41,209 nucleotides of DNA from JBGUVL01 sp964370395 (GCA_964370395.1 CAYJIZ010000021.1:1-41209), one strand, 5' to 3'. Counted from the first letter of the stretch, positions 1-8,719 are shown. Numbers and translations: made by a program. The notes: generated by a model from the sequence alone, not told the origin.

Positions 1-29
1 CAAGGCTTCCAGTGTTCTTTTTAAAGTGT

Positions 30-635
30 CTACTTTCCGTTGACAACTTCATATACAGCCTCTCTCATCAATACCTTTTTCACTACGGATACTTTTGCGA
101 TATTACGATCTTTCACTAACACTTTCCAGACTGCTGTCGCAATTACAAAATCGACGCAACTATGTACTAATGTACCGACTCCTACTAATACAAATACGTT
201 ATAGAATACGGTTGCACTCGCTTCTGATGTAATCCCATTTGCAAAGTAGAACGGCAAGGAAACAACAACTTCACAAAGGGCGTGAATCACTCCCATACTA
301 ATCGCAAACAATACTAAACTACTCATATTTTTCATGATTTCTGGTTTCTTCTTTAGCAGTAATGCTCCTACTACGACAAACACTACTTGTGATAATGCAC
401 GCATTACGACAACTAATGGAAATCCTCCTAAAAAGAAACCGATTGTTGCTCCTAATTCTACACTAATGGCAACACTTGGCGAAATAAACATCGCGATCAT
501 AATCGCTACATGCGAAGCCAATGTAAACGAAGCTGGTTCAATCATTACCTTCACTGGTGAATACATCGGAATTAAAATGGCTACTGCCATCAGCATTGCG
601 GACAATGACATTTGATAAACTGCTTTATTTTTCAT
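30..635 (-). CDS. niaX: ECF transporter S component, probably niacin (NiaX-like)
   Basis: A 201-residue hydrophobic protein with about five to six membrane segments, the size and layout of an S (substrate-binding) component of an energy-coupling factor transporter. It has no ATPase domain, so it would use a shared EcfAAT module encoded elsewhere. The N-terminal part (SFTLASHVAIMIAMFISP, about residues 37-54) resembles NiaX-type S components as I remember them. Niacin specificity is an inference, supported by a NiaR-like operator over its promoter and by a niaR gene about 3 kb away. The start ATG follows GGGGAG at good spacing. The rightward reading of this stretch is a shadow frame. ECF family membership is fairly sure; niacin as substrate is moderately sure. 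Confidence 0.7.
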   Translation of the reverse strand: MKNKAVYQMSLSAMLMAVAILIPMYSPVKVMIEPASFTLASHVAIMIAMFISPSVAISVELGATIGFFLGGFPLVVVMRALSQVVFVVVGALLLKKKPEIMKNMSSLVLFAISMGVIHALCEVVVSLPFYFANGITSEASATVFYNVFVLVGVGTLVHSCVDFVIATAVWKVLVKDRNIAKVSVVKKVLMREAVYEVVNGK

Positions 636-651
636 ATTAATTCTCCCCTGT

Positions 652-674
652 TTGACTAGGTGTCAAGACATATG
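652..674. promoter_or_regulatory. Candidate NiaR operator before the niacin transporter
   Basis: The core TGTCAAGACA (661-670) has 4-bp inverted arms, and the wider stretch TTGACTAGGTGTCAA (652-666) is a second overlapping inverted repeat. NiaR sites in Firmicutes are TGTC/GACA-type palindromes. It lies at or just downstream of the expected transcription start, where a repressor would block the gene. Confidence 0.55.
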
Positions 675-677
675 TAT

Positions 678-706
678 ATATTATATAATCACACAACAAA
701 TGTCAA
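678..706 (-). promoter_or_regulatory. Sigma-A promoter of niaX
   Basis: On the minus strand, TTGACA (701-706) is followed after 17 bp by TAATAT (678-683). A TATAAT at 15 bp overlaps it (680-685). The transcription start is expected near 671, inside the candidate NiaR operator. Confidence 0.7.
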
Positions 707-708
707 TA

Positions 709-740
709 AAAAATTCCTAACACAACTTGTGCATTAGGAA
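709..740 (-). terminator. Rho-independent terminator of the esterase gene
   Basis: A hairpin with TTCCTAA (714-720) and TTAGGAA (734-740) arms is followed on the minus strand by a run of T. It lies about 50 bp after the stop codon at 789. Confidence 0.75.
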
Positions 741-788
741 CTTTTCATAAACTTATCTCTCATCAATGATAAATTCAATTATTATCGT

Positions 789-2177
789 TTATTTCTTCTT
801 ATTCTTAACAACCAATACGCCTGCTACCAATACAAGAGCAGCTACACCGATTACGATGTATAACGTAGTATCTGTTTTTTCTTCTTTTACTTCGCCTTTC
901 TTTTGGGAAGCCATCCAATCGTAGAAGGAAACGCCATCTTCATTTTTCGGATCATTATTTAAAGGGTAAATCCAAGAGGCATGAGGAGCAAAATCTTCTC
1001 CTTTTACTTCTACATTTTTATATTCTGTATAAATAACATTAGCATCGTTATCTTTTAAATATTGGTACGCATCTCTTGAGTATTTCACAGGGATCGTATC
1101 ATCATTTTCAGCATGTACCATCCAAATTGGGATATCTTTCACTGTATCTAATTTTGCTTTTGGAACTTCGTATGCTGCACAGATTGGGAATGCTGCTGCA
1201 AATAATTCAGGTGCTGCAAACAATGTTTCCCAAGTTTGGTATCCACCCATTGAACATCCCCCAATGTATACTCTTGAAGCATCAATACCAGGATTGTTTT
1301 CAATGTATTCCTTAATCAAGTCAACAACATTCGCAGTATTATCTGTTCCTGTTAACACTAAGTCACCCAATACTAATTCAGGCATCCAATAATCTGGTGA
1401 TTGTGGAGCCAATACATATGGATTATCAAATGCTTTTTGTGCTTCATCACTTACAAACGCAACCGCACCACGATTTCCATTAATGTGTGTAACGTTGTTT
1501 TCTCCACCTTCTCCAGCACCGTGTAGCCAAATAATCAAAGGATGTTTTTTATCATCTTTTTTCGGTTTATAATCACGGTAATGAATTCCACTCTTTGCTT
1601 TTCCATCACCAAATTTATCCACATCTACTTGGAAGAAATCTCTTTGTTCAAAAGTAAAGTTTGCATCCACATCATCTGCTGTTTTCACAGTGTTATTTTG
1701 CGTAATAGTATAGTTTACTACCAAAGGTACATTAGTAAAGTCTGGTTCATTCCATTCTAATACCTCTGCATACTTTGTTGATAATTCTGTTTCCAACTCA
1801 ACAACAACAAAGTTTCCAGTCTCTTTTTTAGATCCATCTTCTTTGTCACTAACGATTACGTTACTTACTTTTCGTTCTCCATTAACGACTTCTAATCCAA
1901 TTGTACTTTCGTTTGCACTTTCTACCTTAAAAGTTGTCGTATCAATACTGCTTGCACTCACTTCTTCAGGCATTTCCATTACAATCTTATCAACTCTCGC
2001 CCCAAAATCATACACACTTGCATATACATCATATTGTACATTTGTTTTAATCTCTTCATTGATTCTTGCTACCCCATCTTCTTCCGCAAAAAGATTCATC
2101 GGAATGATCGACAATAACATTACAAAACTTACTACAAAACTAATCAATGCATTTCTCTTTAAATTTACTATTTTCAT
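789..2177 (-). CDS. Secreted, membrane-anchored alpha/beta-hydrolase esterase
   Basis: A 462-residue protein with a signal peptide (about residues 1-31), an N-terminal beta-rich region (about 32-180) of the kind placed before some esterases, then a polyhydroxybutyrate-depolymerase/feruloyl-esterase-like hydrolase. Visible motifs are the oxyanion segment WLHGAGEGG (about 217-225), the nucleophile elbow GGCSMGG with Ser at about 309, an Asp in HAENDD (about 359) and a His in APHASW (about 399). A C-terminal membrane helix with a KNKKK tail anchors it outside the cell. The start was set at the ATG at 2177, which begins the signal peptide and follows GAAGGGAAAA. An upstream GTG at 2234 would add 19 residues that do not look like a signal sequence. 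The substrate is unknown, perhaps a plant or host ester. Confidence 0.75.
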   Translation of the reverse strand: MKIVNLKRNALISFVVSFVMLLSIIPMNLFAEEDGVARINEEIKTNVQYDVYASVYDFGARVDKIVMEMPEEVSASSIDTTTFKVESANESTIGLEVVNGERKVSNVIVSDKEDGSKKETGNFVVVELETELSTKYAEVLEWNEPDFTNVPLVVNYTITQNNTVKTADDVDANFTFEQRDFFQVDVDKFGDGKAKSGIHYRDYKPKKDDKKHPLIIWLHGAGEGGENNVTHINGNRGAVAFVSDEAQKAFDNPYVLAPQSPDYWMPELVLGDLVLTGTDNTANVVDLIKEYIENNPGIDASRVYIGGCSMGGYQTWETLFAAPELFAAAFPICAAYEVPKAKLDTVKDIPIWMVHAENDDTIPVKYSRDAYQYLKDNDANVIYTEYKNVEVKGEDFAPHASWIYPLNNDPKNEDGVSFYDWMASQKKGEVKEEKTDTTLYIVIGVAALVLVAGVLVVKNKKK

Positions 2178-2253
2178 AATTCGTATTTTCCCTTCGTATT
2201 CTACTCTCCGTTTTTTGCATAACAAAAAGCTCACACCTTATGTTGTTCGCATT

Positions 2254-2282
2254 ACATTATTTTGTCTCATTTTTAAAGTCAA
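2254..2282 (-). promoter_or_regulatory. Promoter of the esterase gene
   Basis: On the minus strand, TTGACT (2277-2282), a 17-bp spacer and TAATGT (2254-2259). It gives a leader of about 70 nt to the start at 2177. The rest of 2178-2574 holds no gene; the only other items I see are the cre-like palindrome at 2385 and a short TAGCT/AGCTA inverted repeat near 2466-2483. Confidence 0.5.
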
Positions 2283-2384
2283 CGCGTTGTACCCTCATCA
2301 TATATCGCTTCTTCCTCAACGTCAATTGCTCTAGCCCGCTTAGATTATACATTCAAAAAAAAGAGTCGTTTTACGTGCATTTTT

Positions 2385-2398
2385 TGAAAGTGCTTTCA
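2385..2398. promoter_or_regulatory. cre-like palindrome (possible CcpA site)
   Basis: TGAAAGTGCTTTCA differs from the CcpA consensus (TGAAANCGNTTTCA) only in the central dinucleotide. It lies in the intergenic region between the divergent esterase and MurR/RpiR genes, upstream of both. Catabolite control is an inference from the motif alone. Confidence 0.4.
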
Positions 2399-2574
2399 TT
2401 ATTTGCTATTCTCCATAAAAATTGTTATTTTTTTCTTATATTTGCTAGGATATCATGCTCACAAGGTAGCTTTTTAAACAGCTATCATGTACAATTAAAT
2501 CATTAAGCTCCCTTTCCATTTTCTCATGTATAAACCACACGAAATGATAGGAAAGAGTTAAATTAGGAGTAACT

Positions 2575-3378
2575 ATGTCAAGAGAGAATATTTTAAAAAT
2601 CATTAACAAACATTATGATACTTTTACTAACGTAGAAAAAACGATTGCTGATTTTTTTATATCAAATCCGCATTGTCACGACTTTTCTAGTAAAAACCTA
2701 AAACAGCAACTGTTCGTTTCAGAGGCTTCTTTATCGCGTTTTTCTAAAAAATGTGGATTCAAGGGATACCGTGAATTCGTTTATCGATACAAAGATGACT
2801 CTTCTGATCTAACTTATGTCAAAGGATTAAATAAAACTTTTTACATTTATCATGAACTACTCATTGATATTGCTAAAAATACAAACGAAGAGCAAATCTT
2901 GCGTTTGAGTAAATTAGTAAGTGATTCCAAATCCATTATGATTTTCAGTTTAGGAAGTTCAAAGCTTGCTGCTTTGCAAATGAAAGCCAAATTTTCTAGA
3001 TTAGGACTACTAATTGATGTCATTAGCGAAAGTGATGACATTAAGATGCAATCTGTTCTACAATCTGATCAAAACTTAGTCATCGGCATTAGTTTGAGTG
3101 GAAAAAAAGAAATTCTTCAAGCGCTAAAGCGTTCTAAAAAAGGTGGTGCGCGTACGGTACTCATTAGCGCTAGCCACAGTGAAGACGATAACCGTAATTA
3201 CTTAGATGAGATCATCCACGTTTCCAGTGTAGAAGGCTTAAATACTGGTTACATCATCTCTCCACAATTTCCCATTCTAGTACTAATCGATATTTGTTAT
3301 TACTATTATATTCAATCAAACAAAAGCTTGATTGACAACTTACAAAAAAAGACGTTTAATATCTTACAAGAAAACTGA
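2575..3378 (+). CDS. MurR/RpiR family transcriptional regulator
   Basis: A 267-residue cytoplasmic regulator. Residues 1-77 form the HTH_6 domain; SEASLSRFSKKCGFKGYREF (49-68) is the recognition region typical of the family. Residues about 105-235 form an SIS domain that binds phosphosugars; IFSLGSSK (123-130) and GISLSGKKEI are its phosphate-binding loops. The start ATG follows AGGAGTAACT. It is transcribed away from the esterase gene and has no sugar-catabolic partner directly beside it, so its ligand cannot be named. The family call is sure; targets may include the esterase or genes outside the window. Confidence 0.88.
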   Translation: MSRENILKIINKHYDTFTNVEKTIADFFISNPHCHDFSSKNLKQQLFVSEASLSRFSKKCGFKGYREFVYRYKDDSSDLTYVKGLNKTFYIYHELLIDIAKNTNEEQILRLSKLVSDSKSIMIFSLGSSKLAALQMKAKFSRLGLLIDVISESDDIKMQSVLQSDQNLVIGISLSGKKEILQALKRSKKGGARTVLISASHSEDDNRNYLDEIIHVSSVEGLNTGYIISPQFPILVLIDICYYYYIQSNKSLIDNLQKKTFNILQEN

Positions 3379-3393
3379 GAAAACAAAAAAAAG

Positions 3394-3431
3394 AGTTAAT
3401 TGATACACTTCGCATCAATTAACTTTTATTT
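3394..3431. terminator. Bidirectional terminator between the convergent regulator genes
   Basis: An 11-bp stem (AGTTAATTGAT at 3394-3404, ATCAATTAACT at 3414-3424) has T-rich tracts on both sides. It serves the rightward MurR/RpiR gene and the leftward niaR gene, whose stop codon lies in the right flank. Confidence 0.85.
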
Positions 3432-3938
3432 TTCATATAAATAACCAGCTTGCTTTAATTTATCCACAATCGTTTCGTATTGTGTCTCGTCTTTGCATAC
3501 AATCGTATGCAAGTGCATTCCATTACTAATGCTACTCAAATTTTGCGCTTGGCTATCTTTGCAACGTTCGATAAATTGTTGTACATCCAAACGATTTTGA
3601 ATATGCAATGCCCCAACCAATTCACCATAAATCGGATGCGAAACAATAACATTTTCGACTTCTGCTCCACAATCTACGATGATGTTTAATTCCTCTTGCG
3701 TATTTTGTGCATCGTGCATACAAGCAACCACATAACGGTTTTTACTTTCTTCCTTCTGGTACAAATACCCTCTAGGTGTCGCAATAATATTTTCTTGCGC
3801 CGCTCGTAATAAAGCAACATCACCCACGACAATCTGGCGTGAAACATGGCATTGCTTTGCTAGTGTAGTTGCACTTATCGGTGTTTCGCTCTCGCGAATT
3901 AACTGTTTGATTTTTTCCCTACGTTCTACTGTTTGCAT
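3426..3938 (-). CDS. niaR: Niacin-responsive repressor NiaR (YrxA)
   Basis: A 170-residue protein with an N-terminal winged helix (about 1-60; TTLAKQCHVSRQIVVGDVAL) and a C-terminal 3H domain (about 70-168). The 3H domain carries His75, Glu83, His142 and His144, in the spacing of the metal and niacin site known for this family. In Firmicutes NiaR represses NAD synthesis and niacin uptake genes when niacin is plentiful. It follows the ZIP transporter gene by 16 bp and is probably co-transcribed with it. A candidate target is the ECF S component at 30-635, which has a NiaR-like palindrome over its promoter. Confidence 0.9.
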   Translation of the reverse strand: MQTVERREKIKQLIRESETPISATTLAKQCHVSRQIVVGDVALLRAAQENIIATPRGYLYQKEESKNRYVVACMHDAQNTQEELNIIVDCGAEVENVIVSHPIYGELVGALHIQNRLDVQQFIERCKDSQAQNLSSISNGMHLHTIVCKDETQYETIVDKLKQAGYLYEK

Positions 3939-3954
3939 AACATCACCCCTTACC

Positions 3955-4731
3955 TTATCCTAATGCGATATCCAATACCATCATCAATGTAAATCCAAAC
4001 ATAAAAATCATTGTGGAAACATGCGAATGTTCATCCATATGTGCCTCAGGTATCAATTCTTCTACCACGACATAAATCATGGCACCTGCAGAAAAAGCCA
4101 ATAACCATGGCATCATTCCATCAACGATAGAAACAAAAAAGATCGCAATGGCACCAAAGATTGGTTCAACAATCCCTGACAATGTCCCATAGGTAAACGC
4201 TTTTCCATTGCTTAACCCTTCTTTTTTCATCGGTAACGAAACAGCTGCTCCCTCTGGTATGTTTTGTAATCCAATTCCAATCGCTAACGCGAACGCAGCC
4301 GATAATGCTGCGGCTTCTCCTGTTTGCAAAGCCAATCCAAACATCAAACCAACTGCCATTCCCTCAGGAATATTATGCAATGTCACAGCCATCACAAGCA
4401 TCGTTGTACGTTTCATCTTTGAAGGAAGCCCTTCTGTCGTATTGGTTTGTGGATGCAAATGGGGTACCACTCGATCCACCGCCAATAAAAACAAACCACC
4501 TAAAATAAAACTAATACATACTGGCAACAAAGGATTCATCCCTTGTGCTTCTGCTGCATCAAGTGCTGGCAATATTAATGAGAAAATAGATGCACTCACC
4601 ATAATTCCTGCTGCAAACGCAAGAAAGGATGCAATGATTTTATCATTTACTTTTTCTTTAAATAAAAATACAGCTGCCGCTCCTAGTGTTGTCGCAGCAA
4701 ACGGTATTAACAACCCAAATACAATTTCCAT
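3955..4731 (-). CDS. ZIP family metal transporter (ZupT-like)
   Basis: A 258-residue membrane protein with about eight helices. Helix IV carries HNIPEG (about residues 119-124) and helix V carries QNIPEG, the metal-binding signature of ZIP transporters; a histidine-containing loop (PHLHPQ) precedes them. It should import zinc or another divalent metal into the cytoplasm. It is first in an operon with niaR. The 3H fold of NiaR needs a metal, but a functional link between the two genes is only a guess. Antisense open frames across this gene are codon-bias shadows. Confidence 0.9.
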   Translation of the reverse strand: MEIVFGLLIPFAATTLGAAAVFLFKEKVNDKIIASFLAFAAGIMVSASIFSLILPALDAAEAQGMNPLLPVCISFILGGLFLLAVDRVVPHLHPQTNTTEGLPSKMKRTTMLVMAVTLHNIPEGMAVGLMFGLALQTGEAAALSAAFALAIGIGLQNIPEGAAVSLPMKKEGLSNGKAFTYGTLSGIVEPIFGAIAIFFVSIVDGMMPWLLAFSAGAMIYVVVEELIPEAHMDEHSHVSTMIFMFGFTLMMVLDIALG

Positions 4732-4753
4732 ATAAAAACCCCTCTTATTGTTT

Positions 4754-4782
4754 ATTATGCGATATTATGATTATTTTTGCAA
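4754..4782 (-). promoter_or_regulatory. Promoter of the ZIP-niaR operon
   Basis: On the minus strand, TTGCAA (4777-4782), a 17-bp spacer and CATAAT (4754-4759), about 25 bp before the start codon. I see no NiaR-like palindrome here. Confidence 0.5.
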
Positions 4783-4802
4783 CGCTCTTACTCTAAAACA
4801 AA

Positions 4803-4819
4803 AAGGCACATCGTGCCTT
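4803..4819 (-). terminator. Terminator of the LacI regulator gene
   Basis: The hairpin AAGGCAC-ATC-GTGCCTT is followed on the minus strand by a T-rich tract. It overlaps the stop codon of the gene, a compact arrangement also seen at 17724, 19664 and 23506 in this window. Confidence 0.8.
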
Positions 4820-5822
4820 ATAAGTTTGTTGACTCCATAATATTAAAGCTACATTTCAAAATTTGATTTGGTGCTTCTTCGTGTAAATCCTCAATCGCAT
4901 CAATCAAAATTTTACAAGACTGTCTGCCTTCTTCATGTGCCGGTTGCACAATCGTTGTAACGGTTGGCATCGAAAACTCGGTCCATTCCAAATTATCAAA
5001 TCCTAGTAATCCGATTTGTTTTGGCATGTATTGGCGCTTGTCTTTCAGTGCCAAAAACACCTTCGGTAATGCCCAACAGTTCGCTACAAAGACACACGTC
5101 TTTTTACTTAGATCAAGTTGTTTATCTAGGAAAGTGGCAATCTCTTCACTGCTTGTTGTGGTATCCACAATCAAGCGTTTGCATTCTTTTCCTTGCAATG
5201 TCAACGTATCTTGAAAACCGCGTGTACGTTCCATTCTTGTTGTTAAAATGCCAGGGTTAGCACTAATTAAAATATAATCTTCATACCCGCGTTCCATGAC
5301 TTTCTCCGTCGCTTCCATCACCGCTTCATAGTTATTGGTTTTCACCCATAACCCTTTTTTATTACGCGATTGCGAATCGATAAACACCACCGGTTTCCCT
5401 TCTCGACGAATGTCAATTTCAATTTCTTCAAACTCAATGGTCGGCTGGACAATAAAGCCATCTACTCCCATCGCCAACATACGATCGACATATTGCTTCT
5501 CTAAGTTAAAATCATAGTTGCTATTCCCTACGATTAACTGGTAATTTTGCGCTTTCGCAATCTCATCAATACCCTTTACAATTTGATTTGCGAAAGAGTT
5601 AGTAATATCTCCAATAATAACACCGATTAATTTCATGCTTTTCGCATTCAAAGAACGCGCTACTGCACTTGGTTTATAATTGTACTTCTCAATGACTGCA
5701 CGAATGCGTTTTTGCGTATCCGCAGACATCTTATCTGTCTTTCCATTAAGATAAAAAGATACTGTTGTTTTTGAAGTATTAGACAAGGTTGCAATATCTT
5801 TAATCGTCAATTTTGTATTCAT
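4818..5822 (-). CDS. LacI family repressor of the glycosaminoglycan locus
   Basis: A 334-residue LacI/GalR-type repressor. Residues 5-27 are the helix-turn-helix (TIKDIATLSNTSKTTVSFYL), followed by the hinge helix (about 50-60, SAVARSLNAKS) and a periplasmic-binding-protein-like ligand domain. It is last in the leftward arm of the glycosaminoglycan locus, the position of RegR or KdgR in related clusters. A GTAAAC/GTTTAC-type palindrome overlaps its own promoter, and three more sit on the divergent promoters at 11238-11439, so it probably controls the locus and itself. The inducer is likely 2-keto-3-deoxygluconate or a related intermediate (inference). Confidence 0.85.
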   Translation of the reverse strand: MNTKLTIKDIATLSNTSKTTVSFYLNGKTDKMSADTQKRIRAVIEKYNYKPSAVARSLNAKSMKLIGVIIGDITNSFANQIVKGIDEIAKAQNYQLIVGNSNYDFNLEKQYVDRMLAMGVDGFIVQPTIEFEEIEIDIRREGKPVVFIDSQSRNKKGLWVKTNNYEAVMEATEKVMERGYEDYILISANPGILTTRMERTRGFQDTLTLQGKECKRLIVDTTTSSEEIATFLDKQLDLSKKTCVFVANCWALPKVFLALKDKRQYMPKQIGLLGFDNLEWTEFSMPTVTTIVQPAHEEGRQSCKILIDAIEDLHEEAPNQILKCSFNIMESTNL

Positions 5823-5846
5823 GCAATTCTCCTTTATAATGTCTAA

Positions 5847-5875
5847 ATTTTATCATATTCATAATCGTATAGCAA
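5847..5875 (-). promoter_or_regulatory. Promoter of the LacI regulator gene
   Basis: On the minus strand, TTGCTA (5870-5875), a 17-bp spacer and TAAAAT (5847-5852). The -35 overlaps the operator at 5872-5885, which would give negative autoregulation. Confidence 0.55.
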
Positions 5876-5885
5876 ACGGGTTTAC
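5872..5885. promoter_or_regulatory. LacI-type operator 1
   Basis: GCAAACGGGTTTAC matches the palindrome found three more times at 11238-11439 (arms GTAAAC and GTTTAC around a 2-bp centre). It lies between the lyase gene and the regulator gene. Confidence 0.7.
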
Positions 5886-5893
5886 TAAATATT

Positions 5894-7849
5894 CTAAGTT
5901 TTGCATACATAACGTTTTACTTCCCCATCTTTTATGTGAAAAACAGCACTTTTCGCATGGAAAGCAATCCCTTCGCAATAAAATATTTTTCTTCCTTCAA
6001 ACACTTCCTTATGGAAAATAACACATACATAGTGTTCGTTTTCATCGCATACAAACTTTCGTGCACTCACAAGCGAGTCTTCTGCTTTTTTGTCATCTTG
6101 GTACACCTCTACTGTCGTGTAGTGAATACTTGGATTGCATATGGCACTCATCTTATGTGTCTCATGAATAAAAGTATGTTTTGTTTGGATTGCACTATGC
6201 TCTTCTAATTCATTATAGCGAAGCGAACAATGCGATACGCTGAGCTGTACTTCTTCTTCCAAATGAAAATGCAATTGCGCATCTTGATTTTGTAAGCAAA
6301 TCGGCATCTTTGTTTGCTCTACTTTCACCGCAGGATCAAGATGGAAATATTGTTTTAACTGGTGTTCATTACGTGCTATCACTTCATCACAAAGCAACCA
6401 AATGCTTGGATCAATCACCAACATTTTACGAATGATTGTCGCATTTGTCTTGTCATCTAAAAGCACTCCTTCATAATAATGAACCTGCTCTTTGTGTGAG
6501 ACATAAGGTTTCACAACTCGTCCAAATTTCTTATTATCCCAACTTAAGTATGGCATACATACCGGCAAGTCATCAATCACTAACGTATTGTGCGCTTGCA
6601 TCGATTTTAAGTATTCACGCATTGGATGCTCATCACGATACGTGTAACGTCCTTTATCAATAAAAAATGGTTTGCCTTTATAATACAGTGAAAAATGTAA
6701 ATTATCACAATGCCCATGTCCACTTCCTAATGAACCATGCGTAAACATCGTAAAGGAAGCATCTTCTCGTGTTGTACTCTTGTGTGTATACATACCACTT
6801 TGTACTCCATCAAAAGTAAGTTGATTGTCTTGTTTCACCTCAATTGCTTCCCATTCTTTCGCTGCTGCTTTTCCAAACTCATAGGCACTTTGCGCATCAA
6901 ACTTCGCAAATGCTTTTGCTTTAAAGCTTCCATCACGAAATACATAAGCAGCGCGACACATCACATCGCAAATCAGGCAACGATCACTATCCCCAAACGT
7001 TTCTATTGTATTGGTTGGTGTCGCTTGCAAATACAATGCGTTTGCCAAACGATAGATGGCATCGTGGATCGTATCCGCTAAAACGATTTCATAACAAGCA
7101 CATTGGTTAAGTAGTCGCATTCCATAATTTAATACTTCCACATGGTACATCGTTGACTGTTCCCAGAACATTCCATCTTCGTACACTTGTATTTCCATCT
7201 GTGTTTCTAATTCCTTCTTTGCCCATTGAAAAATAGGATCATTCTTATAATCTTCAACTAACATCGGCAGTAAATAGACAATCGCACACGTTTGAATGCT
7301 TCCCCAATTACTCAATGTATACTTATTGACATAATGTTTACGCATATATGAGATTTGTTGCATCACACTGTTTGTCATCACTTCTATTTCTTCCTCACTA
7401 ATCGCCCCAAATGCATAGAGGTACACTAGCGCATCCATCATATTCACACAACGAATGGCACTATCCAACACACGCGTGCTCAAAGAAGGTGTCAATTCTT
7501 GATGTTGGCTAATCCACGTTAAGATAATTTGTTTGCATTGGTGCAAATAGTTCTTATCTTGTTTCAAGATATAAGCTTGGATCAAATAACACAAATAATC
7601 CATACGATTCAACATAAAAGTCCATTCTTCATCTTGGTTTCGCTTACTATTAAAATCAAGTGGTTGTAGCTGGAATGCAATTTTGCATCGCTCCATATCC
7701 CACACTTTATCAAAAACAAATTTGTTTGCTAGCAACTCTTCCGCACGTTGTAAAATAATCTTTTTTTCTTCTTCTAAATACGTTTCAATATTTAAATCGC
7801 GATATTTACTAAGTTCTTGTAATTGCTTTTTTACATAAGTGATATTCAT
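5894..7849 (-). CDS. Heparinase II/III family lyase, cytoplasmic (oligosaccharide-acting)
   Basis: A 651-residue polysaccharide-lyase-like protein. Residues about 1-330 form an alpha/alpha toroid with the conserved NWG (181-183) and EDGMFWEQSTMYHVE (224-238). Residues about 345-640 match the heparinase II/III-like beta domain, with GSGHGHCDNLHFSLYYKG (375-392). No signal peptide is present, so it should act inside the cell on imported oligosaccharides, like the heparinase II/III-type gene of the streptococcal hyaluronan locus. It follows IID by a terminator-like hairpin and has its own AAAGGAG site. The exact linkage cut is unknown. Confidence 0.82.
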   Translation of the reverse strand: MNITYVKKQLQELSKYRDLNIETYLEEEKKIILQRAEELLANKFVFDKVWDMERCKIAFQLQPLDFNSKRNQDEEWTFMLNRMDYLCYLIQAYILKQDKNYLHQCKQIILTWISQHQELTPSLSTRVLDSAIRCVNMMDALVYLYAFGAISEEEIEVMTNSVMQQISYMRKHYVNKYTLSNWGSIQTCAIVYLLPMLVEDYKNDPIFQWAKKELETQMEIQVYEDGMFWEQSTMYHVEVLNYGMRLLNQCACYEIVLADTIHDAIYRLANALYLQATPTNTIETFGDSDRCLICDVMCRAAYVFRDGSFKAKAFAKFDAQSAYEFGKAAAKEWEAIEVKQDNQLTFDGVQSGMYTHKSTTREDASFTMFTHGSLGSGHGHCDNLHFSLYYKGKPFFIDKGRYTYRDEHPMREYLKSMQAHNTLVIDDLPVCMPYLSWDNKKFGRVVKPYVSHKEQVHYYEGVLLDDKTNATIIRKMLVIDPSIWLLCDEVIARNEHQLKQYFHLDPAVKVEQTKMPICLQNQDAQLHFHLEEEVQLSVSHCSLRYNELEEHSAIQTKHTFIHETHKMSAICNPSIHYTTVEVYQDDKKAEDSLVSARKFVCDENEHYVCVIFHKEVFEGRKIFYCEGIAFHAKSAVFHIKDGEVKRYVCKT

Positions 7850-7863
7850 ATGTCTCCTTTCTA

Positions 7864-7896
7864 AAAAATAACCTACTCAAATGAGTAGGTTATTTT
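7864..7896 (-). terminator. Intercistronic terminator between IID and the lyase gene
   Basis: A 13-bp perfect stem (AATAACCTACTCA and TGAGTAGGTTATT) with a two-base loop is followed on the minus strand by a T run. It lies inside the apparent operon, so it probably lowers expression of the lyase and regulator genes. Confidence 0.75.
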
Positions 7897-7897
7897 C

Positions 7898-8719
7898 TTA
7901 TAAAGCTAAAATTCCTAATCCATATCCTGCAATACCGATGATTACAGTCAAGATAACTAATTTATAAGTAGTCCATCCTTTTTTCTTGATTAGATAGAAC
8001 ACTAACAATGTGAATAACATTGGTAATAAACTAGGTGCAATCTTATCTAACATCCCTTGGATTGTTACGATTGATTGTGCAGAATCCGCATTAACTTCCC
8101 CTGCTGCAAATGTAATTGGTACATTAATTTTAACAAACGTTGCCGCTAAACCAGCGATTACGGTTACCCCAATTGTATTTGCCACTTTTGAGATAACTCC
8201 CATTTGTTGACTTAATTTGTCGATAACACTTGTTCCTAATTTGTATCCATACAATCCTGAAGTCATTTTGATCGTAGTAAGAATTACGTTCATTGCCACA
8301 AAGAATAAGATTGGACCAGCAATCATTCCCTCACCTGCTAATGAAGCAGCAATCGTTGAGAACAATGGAGCCAAACAGAATTGTGATAGCGAATCTCCAA
8401 TACCTGCCAAAGGACCCATCAATGCCATTTTAATACCACGTGTTTCTTCTTGAGACATTCCATTTTCCAACATTACTAAGTGTAAACTTGTAATGAATGG
8501 TAAGAAGTGAGGGTTCGTATTATAGAAATCACAGTTTTCAATTAATGCATTCTTTAACCCTTCTTTGTCATCTTTATAAAACTTCTTTAAGGCAGGATAC
8601 AATACGCTTGCATACCCGATTCCTTGGTAGTTACTATAGTTAAATCCATTTTGTAAATAAAAGGCACGCAATGAAGTTTTAATATAGTCTTTTTTTGTTA
8701 ATGTATTAGATCCAGTCAT
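7898..8719 (-). CDS. PTS system mannose/sorbose-family IID component
   Basis: A 273-residue membrane component of a mannose-family PTS permease. It carries the family block GSNTLTKKDYIKTSLRAFYL near the N terminus and ALMGPLAGIGDS, typical of IID proteins, with C-terminal membrane helices. The start was set at the ATG at 8719, which follows GGAGG with 8-nt spacing. This gives a 14-bp overlap with the end of the IIC gene and suggests coupled translation. With IIB and IIC it should import and phosphorylate an unsaturated glycosaminoglycan disaccharide (inference from the locus). Confidence 0.9.
   Translation of the reverse strand: MTGSNTLTKKDYIKTSLRAFYLQNGFNYSNYQGIGYASVLYPALKKFYKDDKEGLKNALIENCDFYNTNPHFLPFITSLHLVMLENGMSQEETRGIKMALMGPLAGIGDSLSQFCLAPLFSTIAASLAGEGMIAGPILFFVAMNVILTTIKMTSGLYGYKLGTSVIDKLSQQMGVISKVANTIGVTVIAGLAATFVKINVPITFAAGEVNADSAQSIVTIQGMLDKIAPSLLPMLFTLLVFYLIKKKGWTTYKLVILTVIIGIAGYGLGILAL

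Noticed and set aside
2178..2234. Upstream GTG start of the esterase gene
   Set aside because: It would put 19 charged residues before a perfect signal peptide, and its ribosome site overlaps the start codon.
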